Under the pieces are notes generated by a model. It did no database searches. It was not told the DNA's origin and worked only from the letters and a program-made list of their open reading frames with translations. Position numbers and translations under genes: made by a program. Positions 10,476-18,966 of a DNA stretch of 40,544 nt are shown piece after piece. How positions within the stretch are numbered: position 1 is the first letter of the stretch; every line of letters begins with the position of its first letter. This DNA comes from Gammaproteobacteria bacterium. Its GTDB lineage: Bacteria > Pseudomonadota > Gammaproteobacteria > Pseudomonadales > Halieaceae. The DNA is taken from positions 1 through 40,544 of the forward strand of contig JAUIMF010000026.1 of NCBI GenBank assembly GCA_030433415.1, given 5' to 3'.

Positions 10476-11662
10476 TGATGCCAACGATAGGAACCCCCTT
10501 TTCAGCATCCGCCACCCGAGTTCTGCTGTGCGGTGCCGGTGAACTGGGCAAAGAGGTCGTGATTGAGCTGCAGCGCCTGGGCATCGAGGTCATCGCCTGC
10601 GACCGCTACGCCAATGCCCCGGCGATGCAGGTGGCCGATCGCAGCCATGTGTTCTCCATGCTCGATGGTGAGCGCCTGCGCGCCGTGATCGAAGCCGAAC
10701 AACCGCATTTTATTGTGCCGGAGATCGAGGCCATCGATACGGCGATGCTTGAAGAACTCGAAGGCGAGGGCTTTACCGTCGTGCCCTCGGCCCGTGCCGC
10801 ACGACTGACCATGAACCGCGAGGGCATTCGTCGCCTCGTGGCCGAGAACCTCGCGATCCGCACCTCACCCTATCGCTTCGCCGACAGCTTCGAGGCCTTT
10901 GCCGAAGCGGTGGATGCCATCGGCCTGCCCTGCGTGGTCAAACCCGTGATGAGCTCCTCGGGCAAGGGCCAGAGCACCCTGCGGCGCAGTGAAGACCTCG
11001 AAGCGGTCTGGAACTACGCTCAGGAAGGCGGTCGCGCTGGCGCGGGCCGCGTGATCGTCGAAGGCTGGGTGGATTTTGACTACGAGATCACATTGCTCAC
11101 GGTGCAGCACATCGGCGGCGTGAGCTTCTGTGCACCGATTGGTCATGTACAGGAAGACGGCGACTACCGGGAGTCCTGGCAACCCCAGGCCATGGCTCCC
11201 GAAGTATTGCGCGAGTGCGAGCAGATCGCCGCCCAGGTCACCGCCGCGCTCGGTGGCAAAGGCCTGTTTGGCGTGGAGTTTTTTATTCGCGGTGTTGATG
11301 TGTACTTCAGCGAACTGTCACCGCGCCCCCACGACACGGGCATGGTCACATTGCGGTCTCAGGACCTGTCGGAGTTTGCGCTGCACGTGCGCGCTTTTCT
11401 GGGTCTGCCGATCCCCGAGATTCGCCTGCGCGAACCCTCTGCCTCGGCGGTTATCCTGCCCGAAGGTAATTCGCAGAGCATCCGCTACAGCAATCTGGCC
11501 ACGGCCCTGGGGCAACCCGACACAGAGCTACGCCTGTTCGGCAAGCCCGAAATCCAGGGACGGCGACGCATGGGTGTGGCCCTGGCCTCGGGGCGTGATG
11601 TAGATGAGGCTCGCCGCAAGGCACGCCAAAGCGTAGCTGCGGTGCAGGTGGGACTGGACTGA
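10475..11662 (+). CDS. purT: Formate-dependent phosphoribosylglycinamide formyltransferase
   Basis: 395-residue ATP-grasp enzyme (E. coli PurT is 392) that makes formyl-GAR from GAR, formate and ATP in purine synthesis. The N-terminal nucleotide-fold segment [21 protein letters not shown] and the [17 protein letters not shown] segment are diagnostic. The ATP-grasp core includes [12 protein letters not shown] and the metal-binding VEFFIRG...[15 protein letters not shown] region. ATG 10475 overlaps the upstream methyltransferase stop; ATG 10478 is an equal alternative that only removes one Met. This folate-independent route complements PurN in many gammaproteobacteria. Confidence 0.95.
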   Translation: MMPTIGTPFSASATRVLLCGAGELGKEVVIELQRLGIEVIACDRYANAPAMQVADRSHVFSMLDGERLRAVIEAEQPHFIVPEIEAIDTAMLEELEGEGFTVVPSARAARLTMNREGIRRLVAENLAIRTSPYRFADSFEAFAEAVDAIGLPCVVKPVMSSSGKGQSTLRRSEDLEAVWNYAQEGGRAGAGRVIVEGWVDFDYEITLLTVQHIGGVSFCAPIGHVQEDGDYRESWQPQAMAPEVLRECEQIAAQVTAALGGKGLFGVEFFIRGVDVYFSELSPRPHDTGMVTLRSQDLSEFALHVRAFLGLPIPEIRLREPSASAVILPEGNSQSIRYSNLATALGQPDTELRLFGKPEIQGRRRMGVALASGRDVDEARRKARQSVAAVQVGLD

Positions 11663-11675
11663 AACCATTGCAGGT

Positions 11676-11703
11676 CTTGAAACGCGAAAAATAATCCCCA
11701 AAT
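11676..11703 (+). promoter_or_regulatory. Sigma-32 heat-shock promoter
   Basis: CTTGAAA at 11676-11682 and CCCCAAAT at 11696-11703 are separated by 13 bases. This matches the RpoH consensus CTTGAAA-N(11-16)-CCCCATNT with one mismatch. It lies in front of a small heat-shock protein gene, exactly where such a promoter is expected; transcription would start near 11710. Confidence 0.85.
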
Positions 11704-11708
11704 AAGCA

Positions 11709-11767
11709 ATGCGGGTGCTCAATGGAGGCCCGCATAACCGATATTGCTTCTTATGGAGAATATGAAC
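11709..11767 (+). promoter_or_regulatory. ROSE-type RNA thermometer in the ibpA 5' leader
   Basis: Two hairpins fill the short leader. The first pairs ATGCGGG (11709-11715) with CCCGCAT (11729-11735). The second pairs ATATT-CTTC (11741-11750) with GGAG-AATAT (11755-11763) around a TTAT loop, burying the ribosome site GGAG. G11746 is left bulged. The sequence TTGCT at 11744-11748 is the conserved UYGCU anti-Shine-Dalgarno motif of ROSE elements, including the bulged G. At low temperature the site would be masked; heating would melt it. The leader (about 58 nt) is short for ROSE elements. Confidence 0.75.
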
Positions 11768-12220
11768 ATGCGTAATTCAATCGATTTTTCCCCCCTTTAC
11801 CACTCCGCCATCGGCTTTGACCGCATGGCCAGCCTGCTGGATTCCGTCGCCCGCGACGCCAAACCCAGCTATCCGCCTTACAACATTGAGCAGGTGGATG
11901 AGCACGAATACCGTATCACCATGGCGGTGGCGGGCTTCACCGAAGACCAGCTCGAGATCACCAGCGAACAGAACACGCTGCTGATCAGTGGACGTCAGCA
12001 GGATGACAGCGAAGGTCGCAACTACCTGCACCGCGGCATTGCGGCGCGCAACTTCGAGCGCAAGTTCCAGTTGGCCGAGCACGTGAAGGTCGTCACGGCG
12101 CGCCTCGAGAACGGATTACTGCACGTGGAACTCGTGCGGGAGGTTCCCGAGGCCATGAAGCCGCGCAAGATTGCCATTGAAGGTGATCGCGCTGCGCTGC
12201 TGCAGCAGGACGCTGCGTAA
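11768..12220 (+). CDS. ibpA: Small heat-shock protein, IbpA/Hsp20 family
   Basis: 150-residue holdase chaperone that binds unfolding proteins and passes them to DnaK/ClpB. The N terminus MRNSIDFSPLYHSAIGFDRM is typical of IbpA/IbpB. The alpha-crystallin domain spans about residues 38-130, and the tail has the IAIE form of the I-x-I motif used in oligomer assembly. I chose ATG 11768, nine bases after GGAG (11755-11758) and matching the family N terminus; ATG 11762 and 11753 would start inside or before the thermometer hairpin. Expression is predicted to respond to heat at two levels: a sigma-32 promoter and an RNA thermometer. A strong terminator follows. Confidence 0.93.
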   Translation: MRNSIDFSPLYHSAIGFDRMASLLDSVARDAKPSYPPYNIEQVDEHEYRITMAVAGFTEDQLEITSEQNTLLISGRQQDDSEGRNYLHRGIAARNFERKFQLAEHVKVVTARLENGLLHVELVREVPEAMKPRKIAIEGDRAALLQQDAA

Positions 12221-12307
12221 AAAAGCTGCCGCCCAAAGCGGCTGTTTGCGAGGTAGGCGCCTGATGCGCTGATGCTCAGACAGTTGTTAAGGTGATAAGC
12301 AATCAGA

Positions 12308-12333
12308 GGCGGGGCCGAATCCCCGCCTTTTTT
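12308..12333 (+). terminator. Rho-independent terminator after ibpA
   Basis: GGCGGGG (12308-12314), six-base loop, CCCCGCC (12321-12327), then six T residues. A second, weaker hairpin (GCCGC/GCGGC) lies just after the ibpA stop. Confidence 0.9.
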
Positions 12334-12382
12334 GTGGGCGCAGTGGACGATTTATGCGCGGAGCGGGCGCTCCGAAGTTAGA

Positions 12383-12646
12383 TCAGAACGTGAGCGGTGA
12401 GACTTCTGACACGCCGTTGAGCCAGGCAACGAGGTCCTGGGGATCGGTGGGAACCCATTCGGTATTTACACCGTAAACCTGCGCCTTGTCGGTGAGGCTG
12501 TCGGCAAATGCCTGCGCGTCAGCCATGGAGTTGAACCAGGCCGCCCGCAGCGTACCCGCAGGCTCGTCGATCTTGTGATAGATCACCCGGTATACGGTCG
12601 CTTCCTGCTGTTTTGCGCTGGTGACGTTGGCCATTTTACGGCTCAT
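12383..12646 (-). CDS. Small hypothetical protein
   Basis: 87-residue protein that I do not recognise. It has no signal peptide or membrane helix. The middle reads like a small alpha/beta domain: strand VYRVIYHKI, then helix SMADAQAFADSL, then YGVNTEWVPTD. The start at ATG 12646 is set by a strong AAGGA ribosome site seven to eight bases upstream; the frame extends further (ATG 12694 or 12757) but without a comparable site. It stands alone, convergent with ibpA and followed upstream by about 240 bases with no gene. The clear ribosome site argues that it is real. Confidence 0.6.
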   Translation of the reverse strand: MSRKMANVTSAKQQEATVYRVIYHKIDEPAGTLRAAWFNSMADAQAFADSLTDKAQVYGVNTEWVPTDPQDLVAWLNGVSEVSPLTF

Positions 12647-12890
12647 CTGCCAATCCTTTACTGACGTGTTGACCTGTGCCCGACGATCAGACATCCCGCC
12701 GATCATCGCTGACGTTAATTCAAGGTGCCGGGTAATGCGATACCCAATCTGTGGCACGGAACCACTGGACTCCGAACTTGCGGCCAGATGCTTGCAATTT
12801 GCGCGCCTGATCCTCCAAAAACAGCAGATTCAGGTAGTTAGTGCCCGCAAAGACGTTGCGTTGTAAAAAACGCTGACAACCACAGCGGAC

Positions 12891-14513
12891 TTACGTGCGT
12901 GCCGTGCACGACAATGCCGTGGAACCCGAGCCGTGCAAACGCCCGGTGGACGGACTGGCAATGTTGCCCTGGGTCGCGAAATGCGCCTCCAGGGCCTGGT
13001 AAAAGCTTTGGCCCAATAACTCGACCTGATCGGCATCGTTGAACTGGGTGTAGGCGTCGCCGCCTCGCGCGATGATCTCAATGGTACCCACCGCATACAC
13101 CTGCTCGGGGTCTAGCGCTTGGTCGCCGACGCACACCGCTCGCACGCGCTGCCCCACTGGCGCATCGGGATCGTAGGCCACTTCGATACCCGACACCTGC
13201 AGCAGGCCACGCTCAAGCGAGAAGCCCTGTTCAAGCACGTCCAGGAGTAACGCGCCGCGCAGATTCACACGCGCCAGGCGATCCTGAAATGGGAATGAAT
13301 CGATCAGCACTTCACGAGAGATCACGCCTGCGGGAAGGTCCCGGCGCAGGCCACCCGAGGGCATCAGTCCAATGACGGACCCGGTGGCGGCACGGGCGAC
13401 GTCGGCGTACAGGTTTCCCAGAGGCGACTCCGTGTAGTAACGGCGCACGACAGGCCCGACAGTCACTCCCACGGGCTCGACCAGATCGGGATGCGCCGAG
13501 CGCCAGTGCGCCAGACGGGCGCTGACGATCGGGTGGGCTGGATAGCGCAGCGCATCCACCGGGATCAAGCGGCTGTGGTGAGCCACGATACGGCCCTGGG
13601 CATCGAGGTCGAGCTGCAGGCTGCCCAGGTGCTGCCCCTGTCCCCAGGTCTGCATGATGAGCGTACCGGTCTCGGGATGGATCAGGGCGGATTCGGTGCC
13701 GGCATCGGTATGGCCGGCAAATATCACATCAACGCCCGGCACGGCGCCCGCCAGCGTGATGTTCTCGAGATTACCCCGATAGACCGAGGGATCGGCCTCG
13801 TCATCGGTCTGCATCGGCGCCGTCGGGCCCTGGTGTACCAGCACGACCACCACATCCACCTCGGGCCGCAGCCTGGGCACGAGTGCCCGCAGCACCTGCT
13901 CTGGTGGCAATACGTCGACGCCGGCAATGTGTGACGGGATCAGCGCCGTGGCCGCGTCCTGACCCATCAAACCAATCACACCAACGCGCACCCCGTCCCG
14001 CTCAATGATCGTCCAGCCCTGAGCGTAGGGATAACGTGAATCCTTGTATTTGAGATTGGCACCCAACACAGGAAACGGCGCACGATCCTTCTCGTCAGCA
14101 AAGACCTCCCAGCCATACTCAAACTCGTGGTTGCCGATGGCCATGGCGTCGTAGCGCATCAGCTGCATCAGATCGAAGGCGATCGCCCCCTTGCTGCGCC
14201 TTGCCAGGCTTCCGGTAAAGATATCGCCCGCGTCAAAGAGAAACACTGTGTCTTCGGTGTCGCGCACCACGTCCACAAGCGTGGCGAGATGGGCAATGCC
14301 ACCGATGCGCTCAATATCGTCGCGCCAAAACGCCTCAATGGGGTCGTAGGCGCTCTCAAAATCGTTGGTGAATACGAGATTGACGCGGCGAAGCGGCGCG
14401 TCGCTATCCGCGGCTACCGCGGACGCAAAGGACGCACTCAGGCCTGTACTGAGGCAAGCGCCAAGACCAACACTGATTAACCACCGCGTGAGTCCCTGAG
14501 GTTTGTGACGCAA
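12891..14513 (-). CDS. 5'-nucleotidase-family metallophosphatase, exported
   Basis: 540-residue two-domain enzyme of the UshA/5'-nucleotidase type, expected to dephosphorylate nucleotides or related phosphoesters in the periplasm. A signal peptide (about residues 1-35, ending AVAA) precedes the catalytic domain: TNDFES (49-54), DAGDIFTGS (94-102), GNHEFEYG, LVHQGPTAP and AGHTDAG. The C-terminal 5'-nucleotidase domain contains SGGLRRDLPAG and ends in ARGGDAYTQF. The first motif is normally N-D-x-H; here the His position is Glu53. The start is TTG 14513, fixed by GAAGGA eight bases upstream; a more distant TTG (14585) has no ribosome site. It lies 80 bases downstream of mltC on the same strand. 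Confidence 0.85.
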   Translation of the reverse strand: MRHKPQGLTRWLISVGLGACLSTGLSASFASAVAADSDAPLRRVNLVFTNDFESAYDPIEAFWRDDIERIGGIAHLATLVDVVRDTEDTVFLFDAGDIFTGSLARRSKGAIAFDLMQLMRYDAMAIGNHEFEYGWEVFADEKDRAPFPVLGANLKYKDSRYPYAQGWTIIERDGVRVGVIGLMGQDAATALIPSHIAGVDVLPPEQVLRALVPRLRPEVDVVVVLVHQGPTAPMQTDDEADPSVYRGNLENITLAGAVPGVDVIFAGHTDAGTESALIHPETGTLIMQTWGQGQHLGSLQLDLDAQGRIVAHHSRLIPVDALRYPAHPIVSARLAHWRSAHPDLVEPVGVTVGPVVRRYYTESPLGNLYADVARAATGSVIGLMPSGGLRRDLPAGVISREVLIDSFPFQDRLARVNLRGALLLDVLEQGFSLERGLLQVSGIEVAYDPDAPVGQRVRAVCVGDQALDPEQVYAVGTIEIIARGGDAYTQFNDADQVELLGQSFYQALEAHFATQGNIASPSTGRLHGSGSTALSCTART

Positions 14514-14593
14514 AGCTGGTTTTCCTTCGCAAGGGGGACTACTGAAAACGGGTAAGACCCGGGCACTTGGCGATTTATAACGCAAGCGACACT

Positions 14594-15757
14594 CTAGCGG
14601 TAGCGCCCCTCGGCGTTGTGCACCTTCTGAAGATACTGCCGGGTCTCGCTGAACGGGTGATTGCGGACCAGCTGCGCATAGACTTCGGGCGGCGAAAGGC
14701 GATTGATACGCGACAGGGCGCTGCTGCGATCCGTGTCAAAGGTCTTTAGCGTACTTCCCGCCCCACCGTTGTAGGACGCGATCACCGCATAACGGCGGCT
14801 CTGCGCATCCCCGATCCGGCTCAGGTAGGTAGCGTCGAGAAGGTGCAGATACGCGCTGCCGATATCGATGTTGAAATCGGCACCAAAGAGTTGCTGCCGG
14901 GTTGGCTCACCGCCTATTCCTTTCACTTTTTCAAACACATCCCGCCCGGCGGTCGCTGGCACGACCTGCATGAGCCCGTAGGCGTTCGCCGGGCTGACCG
15001 CGTAGGGGTTGAAGGCGCTTTCGACCTCGATCACCGCGTAGATCAATGACGGTGGCACCCCGTATCGCCGCGCTGCCTTCAGTACCGAATCCGAGTACTC
15101 CAGCTCACGGAGCTTGAGGTGATTGCTCACCAGGTCTGTGCGTACGCTGCGAATCACGCGGCCATGCTCCCGGCGCGTTTTGAGCACATGGGCGATCAGG
15201 TAATCGGCAAAGCGGTTGGCCCGCCACTCCCAGCGGATGGGCTGGCCGTCGGCATCGAGCACCTGCCTGAAAAGGAATGGCTCACCGCCGGTGGACGGCT
15301 CGCTACTGGAGAAGATGTCCTCTACCGTCAGATCGCGATCGGTCAACAACGCCCCGATCACGGCCTGGCGCAACGCGTCTACGGGATTCTCGGTCGCCAC
15401 GGTTTCGACCTGTAGATACCCCGCCTCAAAATCGACGATGACCCGCGCCTGGTACTCGCCGCTGTACTTCACGTAGCGCCGCTTCGAGGCGACTTCGGGC
15501 TCGCGCTCGCCCCATACCTCACTCACCAGCCGAACGAAGGCATCCAGCAGTTCCTGCACACCGGCCGCATTGGTGGGAACACCCTGGCGCTGCAATTCCT
15601 CTTCAATCGCCGAGCGCGCCGCGCCTTCGACATCGCCACGCAGCGCCGCATCAATGACGGATTTGGAGGGAGGGGCGCTGCAGCTGACTAACGCCAACGC
15701 CAGGGCGAAAATGCCGGTGCGAAGAAGGCGGGGACGGGGCTGCAATTGGATGAACAT
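14594..15757 (-). CDS. mltC: Membrane-bound lytic murein transglycosylase C
   Basis: 387-residue outer-membrane lipoprotein that cleaves peptidoglycan glycan strands to 1,6-anhydro ends. Lipobox LVSC puts the lipidated Cys at 26. Residues about 70-205 form the N-terminal DUF3393-type domain characteristic of MltC. The SLT domain begins near 220, with catalytic Glu246 in EVESAFNPYAVS and the GLMQVVP motif after it; NGGAGSTLKTF and the terminal ETRQYLQKV complete it. E. coli MltC is 359 residues. The ATG overlaps the stop of the upstream GST gene by one base (TAATG), so translation is likely coupled. Confidence 0.93.
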   Translation of the reverse strand: MFIQLQPRPRLLRTGIFALALALVSCSAPPSKSVIDAALRGDVEGAARSAIEEELQRQGVPTNAAGVQELLDAFVRLVSEVWGEREPEVASKRRYVKYSGEYQARVIVDFEAGYLQVETVATENPVDALRQAVIGALLTDRDLTVEDIFSSSEPSTGGEPFLFRQVLDADGQPIRWEWRANRFADYLIAHVLKTRREHGRVIRSVRTDLVSNHLKLRELEYSDSVLKAARRYGVPPSLIYAVIEVESAFNPYAVSPANAYGLMQVVPATAGRDVFEKVKGIGGEPTRQQLFGADFNIDIGSAYLHLLDATYLSRIGDAQSRRYAVIASYNGGAGSTLKTFDTDRSSALSRINRLSPPEVYAQLVRNHPFSETRQYLQKVHNAEGRYR

Positions 15758-16365
15758 TAAGCCTTCAGCGTGCAGTGCTCGCGCGTTTGCAGGCGATCCA
15801 GATAGGCCCGCAAGTTGGGATATCCGTCCAACAGGCCGTCCGAGAATCCCCAGTGCACCGTGTAGCTGACAAAAATATCCGTCACCGAAAATCGGTCATC
15901 GACCAGATAGTGCGCATTACCCAGCACGTTTTCGAGCACAGCAGCGCCTTTGCGGTAGAGCATGGAGTTCTGTTCAACAATCTGCGGAACGCGTTGATCC
16001 TTTGGCAGAATGAAATCGATGGTGTTGATCTCACTGCTCTGCACAAACGCCTCCATCTCAGAGATTACAAAGCACAGCCACTGGTTGTGAAGATGGCGCG
16101 ACCAGGAGCCGTGTTCGGCTACCAGCTTTTTCTCGGGCACGAGGTCGGCGATTGCCGTCACGATGGCACCCGACTCAAACAACGGTCGACCATCAATGAT
16201 GGCCGCGGGCAGCTTGCCCAGAGGGTGCACCTTGCGCAGTTCGTCGCTCTGGAACACCTCGATGCTATTCCCGAGGGACTCGTACGCCAAACCTGCCTCA
16301 AGCAGGGCCCAGCGGACGCGGCTTGAGCGGGTGGGTCCCAGTTCGAAAAGCTTGATGTCGGGCAT
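15757..16365 (-). CDS. Glutathione S-transferase family protein
   Basis: 202-residue cytosolic GST-like protein. Residues 1-76 form the thioredoxin-like domain: KLFELGPTRSSRVRWALLEAGL carries a serine pair at the active-site position, and GKLPAAIIDGRPLFESGAI includes the cis-Pro and glutathione-binding ES. The C-terminal helical domain follows with a DDRFSVTDIFVSY segment typical of the fold. Substrate is unknown. It shares one base with the mltC start and lies 66 bases after the SRPBCC gene on the same strand, so the three may be one transcript. Confidence 0.88.
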   Translation of the reverse strand: MPDIKLFELGPTRSSRVRWALLEAGLAYESLGNSIEVFQSDELRKVHPLGKLPAAIIDGRPLFESGAIVTAIADLVPEKKLVAEHGSWSRHLHNQWLCFVISEMEAFVQSSEINTIDFILPKDQRVPQIVEQNSMLYRKGAAVLENVLGNAHYLVDDRFSVTDIFVSYTVHWGFSDGLLDGYPNLRAYLDRLQTREHCTLKA

Positions 16366-16431
16366 GTTGGAGTAATTCCTGGATCGCCGTTAGCGCTCCA
16401 GTTTAAACGACGGCTGAGTCAGAAGAATGGA

Positions 16432-16959
16432 CTAGTTACCCACCAACCGCCGCATCGCCTCACCCTTCACCCCGTCCACAGCCGGGGCGACAGCCTCAAG
16501 GGAACTGCCGGGCGGCGCCATCGCCACCTCGTCAAAGGTAATGGTGCTACCGCTGCCCGAAGGTTCGATCTTGATGGTCCAGATTCCGTAAGCGCCCATC
16601 CCCTGCAGCGGACCAAAGGGCGCTTCGAGTCGCAGCACTTTGCCTTTGATGATCTGCACAACGGTGCCATGGGCCACGGAGCCGCCGTCCCAGTCTTCGC
16701 GCCACAGTCCACCGGCCTGGGGGTCGAGGCTCAGGTTTTCGGCTTTGCCCGAATAGCTGTGGTCGGGATTCCACCATTGTTCGGGGTGGATCAGGCGCTC
16801 CCACAGGGCTTCAGGTGAGATAGTCGTGGTGGCGGAATGAGAGAGGCGGTAATGGGTGTCGCTGGCTTCGATGACCTCGGCTTGGACGGGCAGAGTAAAA
16901 CTCGTCAGTAAAAATGCGGCGGCGAATAAGGTGAGTTGCACGTATCTCTTCATGTTCAT
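16432..16959 (-). CDS. Exported SRPBCC-fold protein
   Basis: 175-residue protein with a cleavable signal peptide (about 1-27, ending VQA). The rest fits the START/SRPBCC ligand-binding fold of the polyketide-cyclase/AHSA1 type: SPEALWERLIHPEQWWNPDHSYSG is the usual helix-after-first-strand segment, GGLWREDWDGGSVAHGTVVQI the central strands, and the C-terminal SLEAVAPAVDGVKGEAMRRL helix closes the cavity. These proteins bind hydrophobic ligands or act on small molecules; no function can be read. Starts at the first Met (16959) or the third residue Met are equally possible. It is divergent from the AbgT-family transporter, with 150 bases between them. Confidence 0.8.
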   Translation of the reverse strand: MNMKRYVQLTLFAAAFLLTSFTLPVQAEVIEASDTHYRLSHSATTTISPEALWERLIHPEQWWNPDHSYSGKAENLSLDPQAGGLWREDWDGGSVAHGTVVQIIKGKVLRLEAPFGPLQGMGAYGIWTIKIEPSGSGSTITFDEVAMAPPGSSLEAVAPAVDGVKGEAMRRLVGN

Positions 16960-17109
16960 AGTTCACTCTGACTCTTGCGGCACCGAAGTTGCCGGACTAA
17001 TGTCGCCTCATGAAAACAGAAGTCGCCGCCAACCTGAAGCGTCGGGCCGCTGACTGACACCACCCACCAACCCTGCTAAGTTGCCCCCACACTCCATGCG
17101 GGCACTACC

Positions 17110-18714
17110 ATGACCAATCACACTGCGGCCGACGCACACTCCATGACCGGCTTTTTGGGCTGGATCGAAAAAACCGGCAACCGCCTGCCCGACCCGGTGT
17201 TCATCTTTTTCTGGTGCATCGCCGCCGTCGTGCTGATCAGCGTAGTCGCCCAGGCCGCAGGCGTGTTTGCCCTGCACCCCACACTCATGGATGCCTCGGG
17301 CAATCCCCAGGTGGTGGCCGCCGAAAGCCTGCTGTCGGCCGAGAACCTGCAACGCCTGCTGGTGGACATGCCCGCGACCTTTGCGCACTTTCATCCCCTG
17401 GGTTACGTAGTGGTGGTGATGTTGGGTGCTGGCGTGGCTGAGCGCTCCGGCCTGTTCGCGGCGGCCATGAGCCGGGCCGTCAATCGCGCGCCCTCGGCGC
17501 TGCTCACCCCGGCAGTCGCCCTCACGGGCATGGTCGGCAACCTGGCTGCCGATGCCGCTTACGTAGTTCTCATCCCGTTGGCGGGCGTGATCTTTGCCGC
17601 CGCCGGTCGCCATCCCATTGCCGGCATCGCTGCGGCCTTTGCCGGTGTTTCCGGTGGATTCTCGGCGAACCTGTTGCCGGGGCAGCTCGACGCCCTGCTG
17701 TTTGGCATCACCGAAGCGGGCGCCGAGACCATCCAGCCGTCGTGGGACGCGAATATCGCCGGCAACGCCTACTTCATCATCGGCATGACCTTTGTGTTTC
17801 TGCCCGTGATCTGGTGGGTGACGGACCGGGTGATCGAACCCAAACTGCGCCCCTTGGATGACTCCGACACGCTGGCCGGTGCAGCAGCCGCCACCCGCGA
17901 TCCCAGCGGCGAACTGGACGCCAACGAACTCCGCGGCCTGCGCCATGCGGGCTTTGCCTGCCTGGTGGTCGTGGCCCTGTGGGTGTTTTTGACCATCGGC
18001 CCGGGTACTCCGCTGATCAACGAAGCGGCGGCGCCCGAGGCGCGCTTTAATCCGCTGTACCGTTCGCTGGTCGCAGGCTTCTTTGTGCTTTTCTTGGCCT
18101 CGGGCTGGGCCTATGGCCGCGCCGCCGGCAGCGTGCAGTCACACCGCGACGTGGTGAAGATGATGAGCGAGGCCATGGGCGACCTGGCCTACTACTTTGT
18201 GCTGGCCTATGCCGCCGCGCACTTTGTGGCCATGTTCAACTGGTCCAACCTGGGACTGATCTTTGCCATAAAGGGCGCGGCCGTACTGGAAGGCTCTGCC
18301 CTGCCCGATGCGGTTCTGCTGTCGCTGATCATTCTGTTTGGCGCCACCATCAATCTGTTCATCGGTTCGGCGAGCGCGAAGTGGGCATTGCTGGCACCGG
18401 TGCTGGTACCCATGCTGATGTTGCTGGGGATCAGTCCCGAGATGGGCACGGCGGCCTATCGTGTGGGAGATGGGGCAACGAATATCATCACGCCATTGAT
18501 GCCGTATTTTCCGTTGATTCTGGTGTTCTGCCAGCGGTGGCAGAAGGACTTTGGCCTGGGAAGCCTGGCGGCGACGATGTTGCCCTATTCGATGTTGCTG
18601 CTGTTGTCGGGATTGGTGATGACGGTGGTTTGGGTGTTGGTGGATTTGCCGTTGGGGCCGAGTGCGCCGATTGGGTTTGAGCTGGCCGTGCCCGGAACAC
18701 CGTTGGCCGAATGA
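17110..18714 (+). CDS. abgT: AbgT-family transporter
   Basis: 534-residue inner-membrane transporter of the AbgT family (E. coli AbgT, 508 residues, takes up p-aminobenzoyl-glutamate; some relatives export sulfonamides). The N-terminal FLGWIEKTGNRLPDPVFIFFW is the family signature. About a dozen hydrophobic segments follow, with the conserved GMVGNLAADAAYVVLIPL and ASAKWALLAPVLVPM reentrant-loop regions and the ending GDGATNIITPLMPYFPLIL. It has its own upstream region and no companion amidohydrolase genes abgA/abgB, so folate-breakdown-product use is not supported by context. Direction and substrate stay open. Confidence 0.92.
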   Translation: MTNHTAADAHSMTGFLGWIEKTGNRLPDPVFIFFWCIAAVVLISVVAQAAGVFALHPTLMDASGNPQVVAAESLLSAENLQRLLVDMPATFAHFHPLGYVVVVMLGAGVAERSGLFAAAMSRAVNRAPSALLTPAVALTGMVGNLAADAAYVVLIPLAGVIFAAAGRHPIAGIAAAFAGVSGGFSANLLPGQLDALLFGITEAGAETIQPSWDANIAGNAYFIIGMTFVFLPVIWWVTDRVIEPKLRPLDDSDTLAGAAAATRDPSGELDANELRGLRHAGFACLVVVALWVFLTIGPGTPLINEAAAPEARFNPLYRSLVAGFFVLFLASGWAYGRAAGSVQSHRDVVKMMSEAMGDLAYYFVLAYAAAHFVAMFNWSNLGLIFAIKGAAVLEGSALPDAVLLSLIILFGATINLFIGSASAKWALLAPVLVPMLMLLGISPEMGTAAYRVGDGATNIITPLMPYFPLILVFCQRWQKDFGLGSLAATMLPYSMLLLLSGLVMTVVWVLVDLPLGPSAPIGFELAVPGTPLAE

Positions 18715-18929
18715 ACTGTTCAGGAGCATGGGCTACAAATCTTGCCAGCATCGAAGACAGCCACCAGCACTCACTGTCTTTTGAGTTCATCGATGGGCAC
18801 ACAATTTTGCGACGCGAGAGTTACCTTGAATCAGGCACCGAAACCCCCTCTTCCATAAAACTTGTCAGGCGTTGGCGCTGGAAGCGCTTATTTCCTACCG
18901 AGCTGCCAGAACCTAGGGGTCCTAGATGA
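18711..18929 (+). CDS. Doubtful small ORF or gene remnant
   Basis: 72 codons opening with an ATG inside the abgT stop (ATGA overlap). The middle, SFEFIDGHTILRRESYLESG, reads like genuine beta-strand protein, and the end is basic (RRWRWKRLF). I do not recognise it. It lies at the boundary where base composition drops into the sulfotransferase/glycosyltransferase island, so it could be the leftover of a truncated gene rather than a functional one. No independent ribosome site is seen beyond coupling to abgT. Confidence 0.25.
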   Translation: MNCSGAWATNLASIEDSHQHSLSFEFIDGHTILRRESYLESGTETPSSIKLVRRWRWKRLFPTELPEPRGPR

Positions 18930-18966
18930 AGTTGCCTGTGCGGGAAGATGAGTTTGGCGCGCTTGG

